A stretch of 64,000 nt of DNA from Thalassotalea sp. 1_MG-2023 (lineage in GTDB: Bacteria > Pseudomonadota > Gammaproteobacteria > Enterobacterales > Alteromonadaceae): contig NZ_JAUOPD010000005.1 in NCBI RefSeq assembly GCF_030546745.1, positions 180,369-244,368 on the forward strand, written 5' to 3'. Positions within the stretch are counted from its first letter, which is position 1. Every line of letters begins with the position of its first letter. Below, in pieces: positions 47,849 through 56,542 of this stretch. The notes under the pieces were generated by a model. It saw only the letters and a list, made by a program, of their open reading frames with translations. It made no database searches and was not told the origin of the DNA. Position numbers and translations under genes: made by a program.

Positions 47849-49780
47849 ATGGGCAAAATAATTGGTATTGACCTAGGGACAACTAACTCATGTGTAGCTG
47901 TTCTTGATGGCGACAAAGTACGCGTTATTGAAAATGCGGAAGGTGATCGCACAACTCCTTCAATCATCGCATATACAGATGATGGTGAAACGTTAGTTGG
48001 CCAACCGGCAAAGCGCCAAGCGGTAACTAACCCTAACAACACGTTATTCGCAATTAAGCGTTTAATTGGTCGTCGTTTTGAAGACAAAGAAGTACAACGC
48101 GATATTGACATTATGCCATTTGGTATTGTTAAAGCTGATAACGGCGATGCGTGGGTAGAAGCGAAAGGCGAGAAAATGGCGCCTCCTCAAGTTTCTGCAG
48201 AAGTATTGAAAAAAATGAAAAAAACAGCTGAAGACTACTTAGGTGAGTCTGTAACAGAAGCTGTTATCACGGTGCCTGCATATTTCAATGATTCTCAACG
48301 TCAAGCAACTAAAGATGCTGGCCGTATTGCTGGTTTAGATGTTAAGCGTATTATTAATGAACCAACAGCTGCAGCTCTTGCTTACGGTATGGATAAGCAA
48401 AAAGGCGAAAAAGTTGTTGCTGTATATGACTTAGGTGGTGGTACTTTTGATATTTCAATCATTGAAATTGATGAAGTTGAAGGTGAACACACATTTGAAG
48501 TACTTGCGACAAATGGCGACACTCACTTAGGTGGTGAAGATTTTGATAACCGCATGATCAACTACTTAGTTGAAGAATTTAAGAAAGACCAAGGCATGGA
48601 TTTAACAAAAGATCCATTAGCTATGCAGCGTCTTAAAGAAGCCGCTGAAAAAGCAAAATGTGAACTTTCTTCTGCACAACAAACAGATGTTAATTTGCCA
48701 TACATTACTGCGGACGCTTCAGGTCCTAAGCACATGAACATTAAAGTGACACGTGCCAAACTTGAATCGTTAGTAGAAGACATGGTGAAAGCAACACTTG
48801 AACCATTAAAAACAGCGTTGGCTGACTCTGATTTATCAACAACTGAAATCACTGATGTAATTTTAGTTGGTGGTCAAACACGTATGCCATTAGTGCAAAA
48901 AGTGGTAACAGAATTCTTTGGTAAAGAGCCTCGTAAAGATGTTAACCCTGATGAAGCAGTAGCTTCTGGTGCAGCAGTACAAGCGGGTGTATTAGCAGGT
49001 GACGTTACAGATGTATTATTACTTGATGTAACACCATTATCGCTAGGTATTGAAACGATGGGCGGTGTGATGACGAAAGTTATCGATAAAAACACGACTA
49101 TCCCAACGAAACAATCGCAAACGTTCTCTACAGCCGAAGATAACCAAGCTGCGGTAACTGTGCATGTATTGCAAGGTGAGCGTAAGCAAGCCCAAGCAAA
49201 CAAGTCATTAGGTCAGTTCAACCTTGAAGGTATTGATGCTGCACCACGTGGTATGCCGCAAATCGAAGTAACCTTTGATATTGATGCTGATGGCATATTA
49301 CATGTGTCTGCGAAAGACAAAAACACAGGTAAAGAGCAGAAAATCACAATCAAGGCGTCTTCTGGTTTGTCTGATGATGAAGTAGAACAAATGGTACGTG
49401 ACGCTGAAGCTAATGCAGATTCAGATGCTAAATTTGAAGAACTAGTGACAGCACGTAACCAAGCTGATGGCATGGTTCACGCAACACGCACACAAATTAC
49501 TGAAGCAGGTGATGACTTGCCAGCTGAAGATAAAGAAAAAATTGAAGCAGCGCTTACAGAACTAGAAGCCGCGATTAAAAGCGACAACAAAGAAGAAATT
49601 GACGCTAAATCACAAGCTGTTGTAGAAGCTTCGCATAAGTTAATGGAAATAGCTCAAGCGAAAGCGCAAGCACAACAAGGCGGCTCAGCACCAGGTGCTG
49701 ATGCAGCTCAAAGCTCAGGTGAAAAGCCAGCTGATGATGTTGTTGACGCTGAGTTTGAAGAGGTTAAAGACGACAAATAA
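47849..49780 (+). CDS. dnaK: Molecular chaperone DnaK (Hsp70)
   Basis: ATP-dependent chaperone, 643 residues. Hsp70 signatures are complete: [14 protein letters not shown] at the N-terminus, [29 protein letters not shown], the [11 protein letters not shown] linker region, and the acidic C-terminus ending [12 protein letters not shown] Gln/Ala/Gly-rich flexible segment precedes the tail. The start is ATG 47849 (MGKIIGIDL) with GGAG 9 bases upstream; an in-frame ATG five codons earlier is inferior. Followed by dnaJ after 267 bp. Confidence 0.98.
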   Translation: MGKIIGIDLGTTNSCVAVLDGDKVRVIENAEGDRTTPSIIAYTDDGETLVGQPAKRQAVTNPNNTLFAIKRLIGRRFEDKEVQRDIDIMPFGIVKADNGDAWVEAKGEKMAPPQVSAEVLKKMKKTAEDYLGESVTEAVITVPAYFNDSQRQATKDAGRIAGLDVKRIINEPTAAALAYGMDKQKGEKVVAVYDLGGGTFDISIIEIDEVEGEHTFEVLATNGDTHLGGEDFDNRMINYLVEEFKKDQGMDLTKDPLAMQRLKEAAEKAKCELSSAQQTDVNLPYITADASGPKHMNIKVTRAKLESLVEDMVKATLEPLKTALADSDLSTTEITDVILVGGQTRMPLVQKVVTEFFGKEPRKDVNPDEAVASGAAVQAGVLAGDVTDVLLLDVTPLSLGIETMGGVMTKVIDKNTTIPTKQSQTFSTAEDNQAAVTVHVLQGERKQAQANKSLGQFNLEGIDAAPRGMPQIEVTFDIDADGILHVSAKDKNTGKEQKITIKASSGLSDDEVEQMVRDAEANADSDAKFEELVTARNQADGMVHATRTQITEAGDDLPAEDKEKIEAALTELEAAIKSDNKEEIDAKSQAVVEASHKLMEIAQAKAQAQQGGSAPGADAAQSSGEKPADDVVDAEFEEVKDDK

Positions 49781-49800
49781 GTCGGACTTGAATCTTGTCG

Positions 49801-49882
49801 TTAGTTGGCTCGATTACTTCGTTGGAAATACTCACATACACTTGTATGCTCCGTGTTTCAGCCTTGTACTAAAGCCAACTAA
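49801..49882. repeat. 82-bp imperfect palindrome between dnaK and dnaJ
   Basis: Begins TTAGTTGGCT (49801-49810) and ends AGCCAACTAA (49873-49882), perfect 10-bp inverted ends. At its centre CATACACTTGTATG (49835-49848) is itself nearly palindromic. The arms between are partly complementary, so the RNA or single-stranded DNA could fold into one long hairpin. It resembles a dispersed palindromic element (REP/MITE-like) rather than a terminator. No second copy is seen in this window. Confidence 0.65.
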
Positions 49883-49921
49883 CTTAAAGCTTCTAAGCCC
49901 TTAATTTTTAAAAAGGGTGTT

Positions 49922-49949
49922 AATAAAGCGTCGTTGTCGGCGCTTTATT
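49922..49949 (+). terminator. Terminator-like hairpin between dnaK and dnaJ
   Basis: AATAAAGCG (49922-49930) pairs with CGCTTTATT (49941-49949), 9 bp, loop TCGTTGTCGG. The T-tract is part of the stem, so termination may be partial, allowing some read-through into dnaJ. Confidence 0.65.
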
Positions 49950-50047
49950 GTGTTTAATAATTAAATACCTGAGTTAATTTTTTTATTGGTTAAGCGAATA
50001 CAAAAATTAATTTTCGAAACCTGCAGTAAATATAAAGAATTAAAGCT

Positions 50048-51196
50048 ATGTCAAAACGCGATTACTATGAACTATTAGAAGTTGCCAAAGATGCGTCTGA
50101 TCGTGAAATTAAAAAGGCCTATAAGCGTCTTGCTATGAAGTTTCACCCTGATCGTACAAAAGGTGATAAAGAGAAAGAAGAAACATTTAAGCAAATAAAA
50201 GAAGCTTATGAAGTGCTCATGGATGATCAAAAGCGCGCAGCTTATGATCAATACGGTCATGCAGCCTTTGAACAAGGTGGTATGGGCGGCGGTGGCGGCT
50301 TTGGCGGCGGTGGTGCTGATTTCGGTGATATTTTTGGTGATGTATTTGGTGACATTTTTGGTGGCGGTCGTCGTGGTGGCGGTGGCGGAGGCCAACGAGC
50401 ACGTCGCGGCAGTGACTTAAGATATAACTTAGAAATGTCTTTAGAAGAAGCGGTACGTGGTAAGTCTGTAGAAATTAAAGTGCCAACTTACGTTCAGTGT
50501 GAGCCTTGTAATGGTTCAGGCGCTAAAAAAGGTACGCAACCTAAAACCTGTAGCACTTGTCATGGCCATGGCCAAGTACAAATGCGCCAAGGTATGTTTG
50601 CGGTACAACAAACGTGTCCTAGCTGTAATGGTAAAGGAAGCGTTATTTCGGATCCTTGTAATTCGTGTCACGGTCAAGGACGAGTTCAAAAAACGAAAAC
50701 GTTAAATGCTAAAATCCCATCTGGAGTAGATACAGGCGATAGAATTCGTTTGACAGGTGAGGGTGAAGCAGGTGAGCAAGGTGCACCAGCAGGTGACTTA
50801 TATGTGCAAGTGCATGTAAAAGATCATCCTATCTTTGTACGTGATGAAAACAACTTGTATTGCGAAATGCCAATTAGCTTTTCAACAGCTGCTCTTGGTG
50901 GTGAAATTGAAGTGCCTACCTTAGAAGGTAAAGTGAAGTTAAAAGTACCGAAAGAAACACAAACAGGCAAAATGTTTAGACTTCGCGGTAAAGGTGTTAA
51001 GTCAGTAAGAAGTCATAGTATCGGTGATTTGATGTGTAAAGTTGTAGTAGAGACACCAATCAACCTTACTGGCGATCAAGTTGACTTATTGCGTCAATTA
51101 GAGTCGAAAATGAGCACGAGCTCAAAAAAGCATAGCCCGAAAGAAACAGGGTTCTTTGATAGCGTGAAGAAATTCTTCGACGATCTTAAATCATAA
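50048..51196 (+). CDS. dnaJ: Chaperone DnaJ (Hsp40)
   Basis: Co-chaperone that delivers clients to DnaK and stimulates its ATPase. J domain with HPD ([10 protein letters not shown], about 32-36), a Gly/Phe-rich region (about 75-120), then four CxxCxGxG zinc repeats ([32 protein letters not shown]), and two C-terminal beta domains. Length 382. No heat-shock promoter of its own is obvious, so it probably depends on read-through from dnaK. Confidence 0.98.
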   Translation: MSKRDYYELLEVAKDASDREIKKAYKRLAMKFHPDRTKGDKEKEETFKQIKEAYEVLMDDQKRAAYDQYGHAAFEQGGMGGGGGFGGGGADFGDIFGDVFGDIFGGGRRGGGGGGQRARRGSDLRYNLEMSLEEAVRGKSVEIKVPTYVQCEPCNGSGAKKGTQPKTCSTCHGHGQVQMRQGMFAVQQTCPSCNGKGSVISDPCNSCHGQGRVQKTKTLNAKIPSGVDTGDRIRLTGEGEAGEQGAPAGDLYVQVHVKDHPIFVRDENNLYCEMPISFSTAALGGEIEVPTLEGKVKLKVPKETQTGKMFRLRGKGVKSVRSHSIGDLMCKVVVETPINLTGDQVDLLRQLESKMSTSSKKHSPKETGFFDSVKKFFDDLKS

Positions 51197-51250
51197 AATA
51201 TTTGGGATCTCGAATTGCAATTGTACAATGTAATGTTGTATTAATATTAG

Positions 51251-51280
51251 AAAAAGTCTCACAATTGTGAGACTTTTTTT
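51251..51280 (+). terminator. Terminator of dnaJ
   Basis: AAAAAGTCTCACAA (51251-51264) and TTGTGAGACTTTTT (51265-51278) form a perfect 14-bp palindrome, followed by more T. It may also stop transcription of the convergent small membrane gene. Confidence 0.92.
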
Positions 51281-51323
51281 ATGGTCATTTATAAAGATTG
51301 TCTATTTAAAGAGATTTTAATCT

Positions 51324-51524
51324 TTACACAATAGCCACATCTTCTTTGAGAAACAAAACGATTAAGTAAATAAGCGCTAGCGGTGGTAAAAAAGACAAAA
51401 CAAAACCTAGCATAGCCGCTTTTGTTGCATTCTCTGTTTTATATGTGCCTAGTCGGTAACTTACACTGACTACGAATACTAAATACATTAGGTATATTGC
51501 CGTTATTAGTATAATCCACATCAT
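51324..51524 (-). CDS. Small two-helix membrane protein, 66 aa
   Basis: Hypothetical inner-membrane protein. Two hydrophobic helices (about 3-24 and 37-60) flank a short polar segment RLGTYKTENATKAA. AAGGATATTA lies just before the ATGATG start, a good ribosome site. It is divergent from the HTH gene at 51682, and a 20-bp dyad overlaps its probable core promoter. In other bacteria YozG-type HTH regulators are often beside a DUF2975 membrane protein; this protein is much smaller, so it may be an analogue or an unrelated partner. Function unknown. Confidence 0.75.
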   Translation of the reverse strand: MMWIILITAIYLMYLVFVVSVSYRLGTYKTENATKAAMLGFVLSFLPPLALIYLIVLFLKEDVAIV

Positions 51525-51556
51525 TAATATCCTTGTAAAAAACTTAATAAACTTAT

Positions 51557-51589
51557 AAGTTAGAATATACTAACTTTATTGCTAGTCAA
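51557..51589 (-). promoter_or_regulatory. Core promoter overlapped by a 20-bp operator-like dyad
   Basis: On the minus strand TTGACT (51584-51589), 16-base spacer, TATTCT (51562-51567), 38 bp before the membrane-protein ATG. The dyad AAGTTAGAATATACTAACTT (51557-51576), arms of 7 bp, covers the -10. A repressor bound here would block this promoter. The adjacent HTH protein is the obvious candidate binder; this is inferred. Confidence 0.6.
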
Positions 51590-51681
51590 TTAAATTTTAT
51601 CGTTTATCGATAACTTATTATTGTAAAGCAATGTGTATGTTGGTAACGTAACTGTATTGATTACTCTTTTAATGAATTGTC

Positions 51682-51891
51682 ATGACATCAAAAATTAAAG
51701 TAAATCTTGATTATCTATTACTTGCTCGGGATATGAGCCTGACAGAGCTTTCAAAAACTGTCGATATTTCAATAGCAAATTTATCTATATTGAAACGTGG
51801 TAAAGCAAAAGCAGTTCGCTTTTCTACGTTGATAAAGTTATGTGATGCGTTAGATTGTCAGCCTGGTGATTTGCTAACGTTAGAGGGTTAG
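51682..51891 (+). CDS. YozG-like Cro/CI-type HTH regulator, 69 aa
   Basis: Minimal DNA-binding protein consisting only of an xre-type HTH: VNLDYLLLARDMSLTELSKT, then VDISIANLSILKRGKAKAVR as recognition region, and the family end LCDALDCQPGDLLTLEG. This is the pattern of the YozG-like family. No sensing domain. It starts about 105 bp from the 20-bp dyad and 157 bp from the divergent membrane-protein start, suggesting one regulatory unit. The ribosome site is poor. Confidence 0.88.
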   Translation: MTSKIKVNLDYLLLARDMSLTELSKTVDISIANLSILKRGKAKAVRFSTLIKLCDALDCQPGDLLTLEG

Positions 51892-51950
51892 ATTTTAAAA
51901 ACGTTGTAATATCACTATAATAACATTTTATCAGTTTTTTTGAGGGTGTT

Positions 51951-52616
51951 ATGCGGATTTTAGCTGTTCTCATCATTTTTATATCTTGTCTTAGCTGTTT
52001 AAATGCAAGCGAAGAAAAAGAGCTTCCTCCGTTGGATTCGGCTTATATAGGCGTTCACGGCATGGTACTGGTGTCGCAAGGTTCACGTGTTTTTGCCTCT
52101 CACATGCCCTTGTATCAAAAGCCACATGATTTTCAGATCCTCTATAAAATTGAAACGAAGCAGGTTTCATTTCTAAACCTAGTTCGCGATGCTGAATTGG
52201 TGACTATAAAGCCTGAGCCATTTAATTTACAAAGGTTAGAAAGAGGAGAAGAGCTAACGGTACTTGCCGACGTTTATTTAGGCCATTATGAACGAGGTGG
52301 TAGCTTAGTCTATGAAAAGCATCCTATTGTCTTTTCAAAGAAGTTATACGCAAGAAAGCTAGAAAATCTAGCTGAGTCAGGTTTATGGAAAGAGTATGAT
52401 TCAGTCACCCTTCGTAAAGGTGAAAGAATTTATATTCATAAAATACAACAGGCTCCAAGTTTTGACCATTTGATTTTTGTTGATTTATCAGGCGCGTGCG
52501 CGCAAAAGTTTAAAACGTCAACACGAGTACCTACAGCAAACGAATTAACCTATAAATTTATCAATTGCGGTACGATGAAACCTTTGTACTATGAAACAAA
52601 AGACTTTAATAACTAA
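51951..52616 (+). CDS. Unknown secreted protein, 221 aa
   Basis: I do not recognise a family. An N-terminal signal (about 1-19, ILAVLIIFISCLSCLNAS) is present; two Cys residues (13, 16) lie in it but neither makes a good lipobox, so periplasmic export is more likely than lipidation. The mature part is mixed alpha/beta with SAYIGVHGMVLVSQGSRVFA near the start and two late Cys (about 183 and 205) that might form a disulfide. GAGGG precedes the ATG. It overlaps the convergent Lrp gene by 4 bp at the stops. Confidence 0.8.
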   Translation: MRILAVLIIFISCLSCLNASEEKELPPLDSAYIGVHGMVLVSQGSRVFASHMPLYQKPHDFQILYKIETKQVSFLNLVRDAELVTIKPEPFNLQRLERGEELTVLADVYLGHYERGGSLVYEKHPIVFSKKLYARKLENLAESGLWKEYDSVTLRKGERIYIHKIQQAPSFDHLIFVDLSGACAQKFKTSTRVPTANELTYKFINCGTMKPLYYETKDFNN

Positions 52617-53083
52617 TCATCTTCGAAACTGGGTAGCACACCACTTCGACTATGTTCGAATACTAATGAGGTTTCAACCGTTTGTACTTCTTCACGCGAG
52701 GTCACGGCATTAAAAACAAATTTTCGTAAGTGCTCACTATCTTTAACAGACATATGAATAAAGTAATCATAACTTCCACCCATATGATAAAGGCTAACAA
52801 TTTCTGGAAGCTTTAGTAAATCATCACGTAATTGATTAACAATTTGCTCTGAATATGGCTGCAAACGAATCGCTGCGATGGCTTCGATGTTGCCACCAAT
52901 ATTTTTGAAATTAATATCAACAAAAGCACCTTTTATAATGCTATGGTTTTTCATCCGCTTGACACGTTCTAAACAGGTAGATGGTGCTATACCTATTTGT
53001 GCAGCAAGTTCTTTATTGGTGATGTCAGCATCTTTGTAGAGGAGGGTTAAAATTTTAAGATCAATATCATCTAACTTCTTCAT
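52613..53083 (-). CDS. Lrp/AsnC family transcriptional regulator
   Basis: Regulator of 156 residues: N-terminal winged HTH (LDDIDLKILTLLYKDADITN, then AAQIGIAPSTCLERVKRM) and C-terminal RAM domain for amino-acid binding and oligomer formation (YHMGGSYDYFIHMSV). It is not Lrp itself judging from divergence. It is separated by 229 bp from the divergent nhaA gene; a link to nhaA is possible but not shown. Ligand unknown. Confidence 0.92.
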   Translation of the reverse strand: MKKLDDIDLKILTLLYKDADITNKELAAQIGIAPSTCLERVKRMKNHSIIKGAFVDINFKNIGGNIEAIAAIRLQPYSEQIVNQLRDDLLKLPEIVSLYHMGGSYDYFIHMSVKDSEHLRKFVFNAVTSREEVQTVETSLVFEHSRSGVLPSFEDD

Positions 53084-53252
53084 AGTATTTCTTTTTGTAT
53101 CTTATCGCTAAGGCATATTACACTTATTTTTATCAGAAAAACTAGTAAAAATTCGTGAAAGATAAAATTAATGTCGAATATTTTATACTTTTCCGAATTA
53201 ATCACATTTGTCTTGTTTCACTGATTTTTATATAAATCTATAGTGGAAAATA

Positions 53253-53284
53253 TTGTCACATGGTTAATTTTGACATAATATGTC
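53253..53284 (+). promoter_or_regulatory. nhaA promoter with palindrome over the -10
   Basis: TTGTCA (53253-53258), 17-base spacer, TAATAT (53276-53281): a good sigma-70 promoter. The perfect palindrome GACATAATATGTC (53272-53284) covers the -10, as a repressor operator would. The nhaA ATG is about 30 bp further on. Confidence 0.6.
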
Positions 53285-53312
53285 TGCGCAATTTTTTTAA
53301 CAGTAGGGTTGT

Positions 53313-54485
53313 ATGCCAATAAAAAATATACAAGATTTTCTTAAATTAGAAGCTGCCAGCGGGTTAATACTAATGGCGGCAGCCATTTTAGCGATGCTGA
53401 TCGCGAATTCACCGTTTTCACCTTATTATGATTTATTACTGAACTTACCTGTTCAGGTGGCCGTAGGTAGTTTTGAAATTGCAAAACCGTTATTGCTTTG
53501 GATAAACGATGGGTTAATGGCACTATTCTTTTTTCTTGTTGGTTTAGAGCTAAAACGAGAGTTTTTAGAGGGTGATTTATCCAAACCAGGTCAAATTACA
53601 TTACCTGCAATTGGTGCTATTGGAGGTATGTTAGTACCGGCAATTTGTTATGCACTCATTAACATTGATAACCCGAAAGCGTTAAGCGGTTGGGCTATTC
53701 CAACAGCAACTGATATTGCCTTTGCTTTAGGGATTTTAGCTATTATTGGTAGTAAGGTTCCATTACAGTTGAAAGTATTTTTAACGTCACTCGCTATATT
53801 CGATGATTTAGGTGCCATTATTGTTATTGCGTTGTTTTACACCGATCAATTGTCATTGACTTCGTTAGTAGTGTCAGCTGTTGTATTAACTATCTTGTAT
53901 TTAATTAACCGACGAGGAATAACAGATACCTCGCCTTATATATTTTTTGGTATTGTCCTTTGGGTGGCGGTATTAAAATCAGGGGTACATGCAACACTTG
54001 CAGGGGTTATTTTGGCGTTGTTTATTCCAATTAAAGGGAAAGAAGGCGAGCCATCTCCTTTGAAATCACTAGAGCATAATTTACATGCGATGGTGGCATT
54101 TATTATTTTACCTATTTTTGCCTTTGCTAATGCTGGCATTAGCTTTACAGGTATTGGCTTTTCAGATATCACTTCACCAGTACCATTAGGAATTATAGCG
54201 GGTCTTGTTATTGGTAAGCAGCTTGGTGTGTTTGGTTTCTGTTTTATTGCCATTAAATTAGGGTTTGCTAAGCTTCCTGAAAATGTGAATTGGGGCCTGT
54301 TATACGGTGTAGCGATGCTTTGTGGCGTTGGTTTTACCATGAGTTTATTTATTGGTTCTTTAGCTTTTGAGCAAACGGGAGCAAAGGCAATGTTTGAAGA
54401 CAGGCTCGGCATTGTCGTAGGTTCATTAATTTCTGGTGTACTCGGCTATTTATTGATCCGCTATAAAGTGAATAAGCCTCAGTAA
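53313..54485 (+). CDS. nhaA: Na+/H+ antiporter NhaA
   Basis: Inner-membrane antiporter that exchanges 2 H+ for Na+, for salt and pH homeostasis. 390 residues, as in E. coli (388), about 12 helices. The transport site Asp-Asp pair is in SLAIFDDLGAIIVIALFY, and the unwound TATDIAFALG helix and WINDGLMALFFFLVGLELKR are intact. AGTAGGG lies before the ATG. Single gene between a palindrome-bearing promoter and a strong terminator. Confidence 0.97.
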   Translation: MPIKNIQDFLKLEAASGLILMAAAILAMLIANSPFSPYYDLLLNLPVQVAVGSFEIAKPLLLWINDGLMALFFFLVGLELKREFLEGDLSKPGQITLPAIGAIGGMLVPAICYALINIDNPKALSGWAIPTATDIAFALGILAIIGSKVPLQLKVFLTSLAIFDDLGAIIVIALFYTDQLSLTSLVVSAVVLTILYLINRRGITDTSPYIFFGIVLWVAVLKSGVHATLAGVILALFIPIKGKEGEPSPLKSLEHNLHAMVAFIILPIFAFANAGISFTGIGFSDITSPVPLGIIAGLVIGKQLGVFGFCFIAIKLGFAKLPENVNWGLLYGVAMLCGVGFTMSLFIGSLAFEQTGAKAMFEDRLGIVVGSLISGVLGYLLIRYKVNKPQ

Positions 54486-54502
54486 TACCGCTCTTATAAC
54501 TG

Positions 54503-54532
54503 AAAATGGCGATATTAATTATCGCCATTTTT
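54503..54532 (+). terminator. Terminator of nhaA
   Basis: AAAATGGCGAT (54503-54513) pairs with ATCGCCATTTT (54521-54531), loop about 7, then T. Clear intrinsic terminator. Confidence 0.92.
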
Positions 54533-54569
54533 CGTTAGAATACCGAAAATTGTTCAGTTAGTCGGACAA

Positions 54570-55121
54570 ATGCAGCACAATTATCAAGATCTTATTAATT
54601 TATTCGAACAAACGTTTTTTAACGATTACAACACTCGGTTAGTAAAAGGTGATCATGAGCCGTTATATGCACCTGCCACAGATATGGTCAATTTTCATCG
54701 CATCATATTTGCTCATGGTTACTTTACTAGCGCGTTACATGAAATAGCACATTGGTGTATTGCTGGTGAGCACAGAAGAACATTAGAAGATTATGGATAT
54801 TGGTATCACCCAGATGGGCGCTCATCAGCGCAACAAAAGCAATTTGAACAAGTAGAAGTTAAACCTCAAGCGATTGAATGGGCATTTTGTGTCGTCGCGG
54901 GTATTAAGTTTCATGTATCTGCAGACAATTTACACGGTGATGACGTTGATAGCATTGCTTTTCGTTATGCAGTTTATCAACAGGTTAGGTATTATATTTC
55001 GGTTGGGTTCCCAGTGAGAGCCCAACAGTTTATAACAGCACTCGCTGAATTTTATCAAAGTCAATTACCATTAACTGACGAGCAGTTCATTTTTGATCAA
55101 GAGTTATATGCCGATGTTTAA
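54570..55121 (+). CDS. epmC: Elongation factor P hydroxylase EpmC (YfcM)
   Basis: Hydroxylates the modified lysine of EF-P. 183 residues with the family core FAHGYFTSALHEIAHWCIAG (His/Glu metal-binding type), EDYGYWYHPDGR and EVKPQAIEWAFCVVAG. Same neighbourhood as in E. coli (yfcM, yfcL, mnmC, fabB). The other EF-P lysylation genes (epmA, epmB) are not in this window. Overlaps the next gene. Confidence 0.93.
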   Translation: MQHNYQDLINLFEQTFFNDYNTRLVKGDHEPLYAPATDMVNFHRIIFAHGYFTSALHEIAHWCIAGEHRRTLEDYGYWYHPDGRSSAQQKQFEQVEVKPQAIEWAFCVVAGIKFHVSADNLHGDDVDSIAFRYAVYQQVRYYISVGFPVRAQQFITALAEFYQSQLPLTDEQFIFDQELYADV

Positions 55122-56238
55122 GTTAGGTTTTATTATTAACCCTATCGCAGGAATTGGTGGTAGTGTGGCCCTTAAAGGGAGTGATGGTGAAGGTATTGCT
55201 GAGCAAGCGATTGCGTTAGGGGCTCAACCAATGGCCAATGCTCGTGCTAAACAAGCGCTCAGTGTTTTATTACCCTATAAAAACGAGTTAACACTTTATA
55301 CTGTTAGCGGCGATATGGGGGAAACTTTAGCGAAAGAGCTTGGTTTTAACTACCAGATTGTTTATCGCTCACCAACAGCACAAACGTGTTTTAAAGATAC
55401 TGAAAACGCTGTTGATAGCTTAATTTCTACAGGTATCGATCTGTTATTATTTGCTGGCGGTGATGGCACTGCCCGTAATATATCGCATAAAGTTGGCGAT
55501 AATTTTCCGGTACTCGGTATTCCTGCCGGTTGTAAAATTCATTCTGGCGTTTATGCCGTCACTCCTACTGCTGCTGGCAGAATTGTTGAATTAATGGTTA
55601 CGCACCAACTTGTTACCTTAACAGAAGCCGATGTAATGGATATAGATGAGTCATTATTCCGTGAAGGTGTTGTAAAAGCTAAACGTTATGGTGAAATGCA
55701 AGTTCCTGCTGAATTGCGCTATGTGCAAGCAACGAAGTCTGGCGGTAAAGAAGTAGATGAACTGGTTTTACAAGATATTGCTGCTGATATCATCGATAAA
55801 ATGGATGATGCGCTGGTTGTTATTGGTTCTGGTTCAACTACGGCTTTCTTAATGGAAGAATTAGGGCTCAAAAATACGTTACTTGGTGTCGATGTGGTCC
55901 ATGAGCAAAAGCTGTTGGCAAATGATGTGACAGAGCCACAATTATGGCAATTTTTACACCAGTATAAAGGAAATATTAAACTTGTTATTACCTTGATTGG
56001 CGGGCAAGGCCACATTTTTGGTCGAGGAAACCAACAGTTAAGTCCTCGTATTATTAGGGAAATTGGTAAAGAAAATATATTAATTATTGCTACAAAAGCT
56101 AAGTTAACTGCGTTAGATTCTCGGCCATTAATTGCAGATACTGGCGATAATACGTTAGATGATGAGTTATCAGGTTTTATGCCTGTGATCACCGGGTATA
56201 ATGATCAAGTTTATTACCCCGTTTCTAGTCCACAATAA
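55114..56238 (+). CDS. ATP-NAD kinase family protein
   Basis: Protein of 374 residues with an NAD-kinase-like fold: FKLGFIINPIAGIGG at the N-terminus, LLFAGGDGTARNI as the GGDG motif, and VIGSGSTTAFLMEELG. It is longer than NadK and clearly not a recent copy of the nadK in this window. The catalytic role is unproven; it may act on another nucleotide or small metabolite. The start chosen is ATG 55114; ATG 55108 (MPMFKL) is equally possible. Overlaps the epmC end by 8 bp, so the two are coupled. Confidence 0.85.
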   Translation: MFKLGFIINPIAGIGGSVALKGSDGEGIAEQAIALGAQPMANARAKQALSVLLPYKNELTLYTVSGDMGETLAKELGFNYQIVYRSPTAQTCFKDTENAVDSLISTGIDLLLFAGGDGTARNISHKVGDNFPVLGIPAGCKIHSGVYAVTPTAAGRIVELMVTHQLVTLTEADVMDIDESLFREGVVKAKRYGEMQVPAELRYVQATKSGGKEVDELVLQDIAADIIDKMDDALVVIGSGSTTAFLMEELGLKNTLLGVDVVHEQKLLANDVTEPQLWQFLHQYKGNIKLVITLIGGQGHIFGRGNQQLSPRIIREIGKENILIIATKAKLTALDSRPLIADTGDNTLDDELSGFMPVITGYNDQVYYPVSSPQ

Positions 56239-56250
56239 AAGAGAGTTTCA

Positions 56251-56529
56251 GTGAATATCGTTCATTTATCAGATTTATATCATCACTTTGATCAATTAGC
56301 GGCACAAGATGTCAGTAGCGATGAGCTTTTTGCATCAAGCTATATTCGAGGATTTATTGCGTTATCCGCGGGGGAATTTGGCGATGAGAATCAAGTCATA
56401 TCAGCGCCATTAATTGAACATGTTAGTGAAAGTATGGCTGCGGCAAGAACAGAACTTTCACCGGGTGATCGAGAGGTTGTTAAACGTTATTGGCAACAAT
56501 TAATTAAACAGTTAGCAATTAAGGGGTAA
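56251..56529 (+). CDS. YfcL family protein
   Basis: Small cytoplasmic protein of 92 residues, function unknown. It matches E. coli YfcL in length and in SSDELFASSYIRGFIALS and ELSPGDREVVKRYW. The start is GTG (56251) with GAGAG upstream. It follows the ATP-NAD kinase-like gene by 12 bp and is convergent with mnmC, as in E. coli. Confidence 0.9.
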   Translation: MNIVHLSDLYHHFDQLAAQDVSSDELFASSYIRGFIALSAGEFGDENQVISAPLIEHVSESMAAARTELSPGDREVVKRYWQQLIKQLAIKG

Positions 56530-56539
56530 TGCTAACTGT
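56508..56539. terminator. Bidirectional terminator spanning the yfcL stop
   Basis: ACAGTTAGCA (56508-56517) pairs perfectly with TGCTAACTGT (56530-56539), loop 12, followed by CTTTT. The left arm is in the last codons of yfcL; the right arm ends 4 bp before the mnmC stop codon. Serves both convergent genes in a 13-bp intergenic space. Confidence 0.8.
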
Positions 56540-56542
56540 CTT

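Noticed and set aside
48562..49473. Several long minus-strand open frames opposite dnaK
   Set aside because: Shadows of the strongly biased dnaK codons; the same happens in many genomes and no promoter or ribosome site supports them.
50075..50395. Minus-strand frame of 106 codons rich in Thr and Ala opposite dnaJ
   Set aside because: Produced by reading the Gly-rich J-linker in reverse; low complexity and no supporting signals.
45952..56238. nadK and the ATP-NAD kinase-like gene as a recent duplication
   Set aside because: Apart from the GGDG motif they differ in length and sequence throughout; they are distant relatives.
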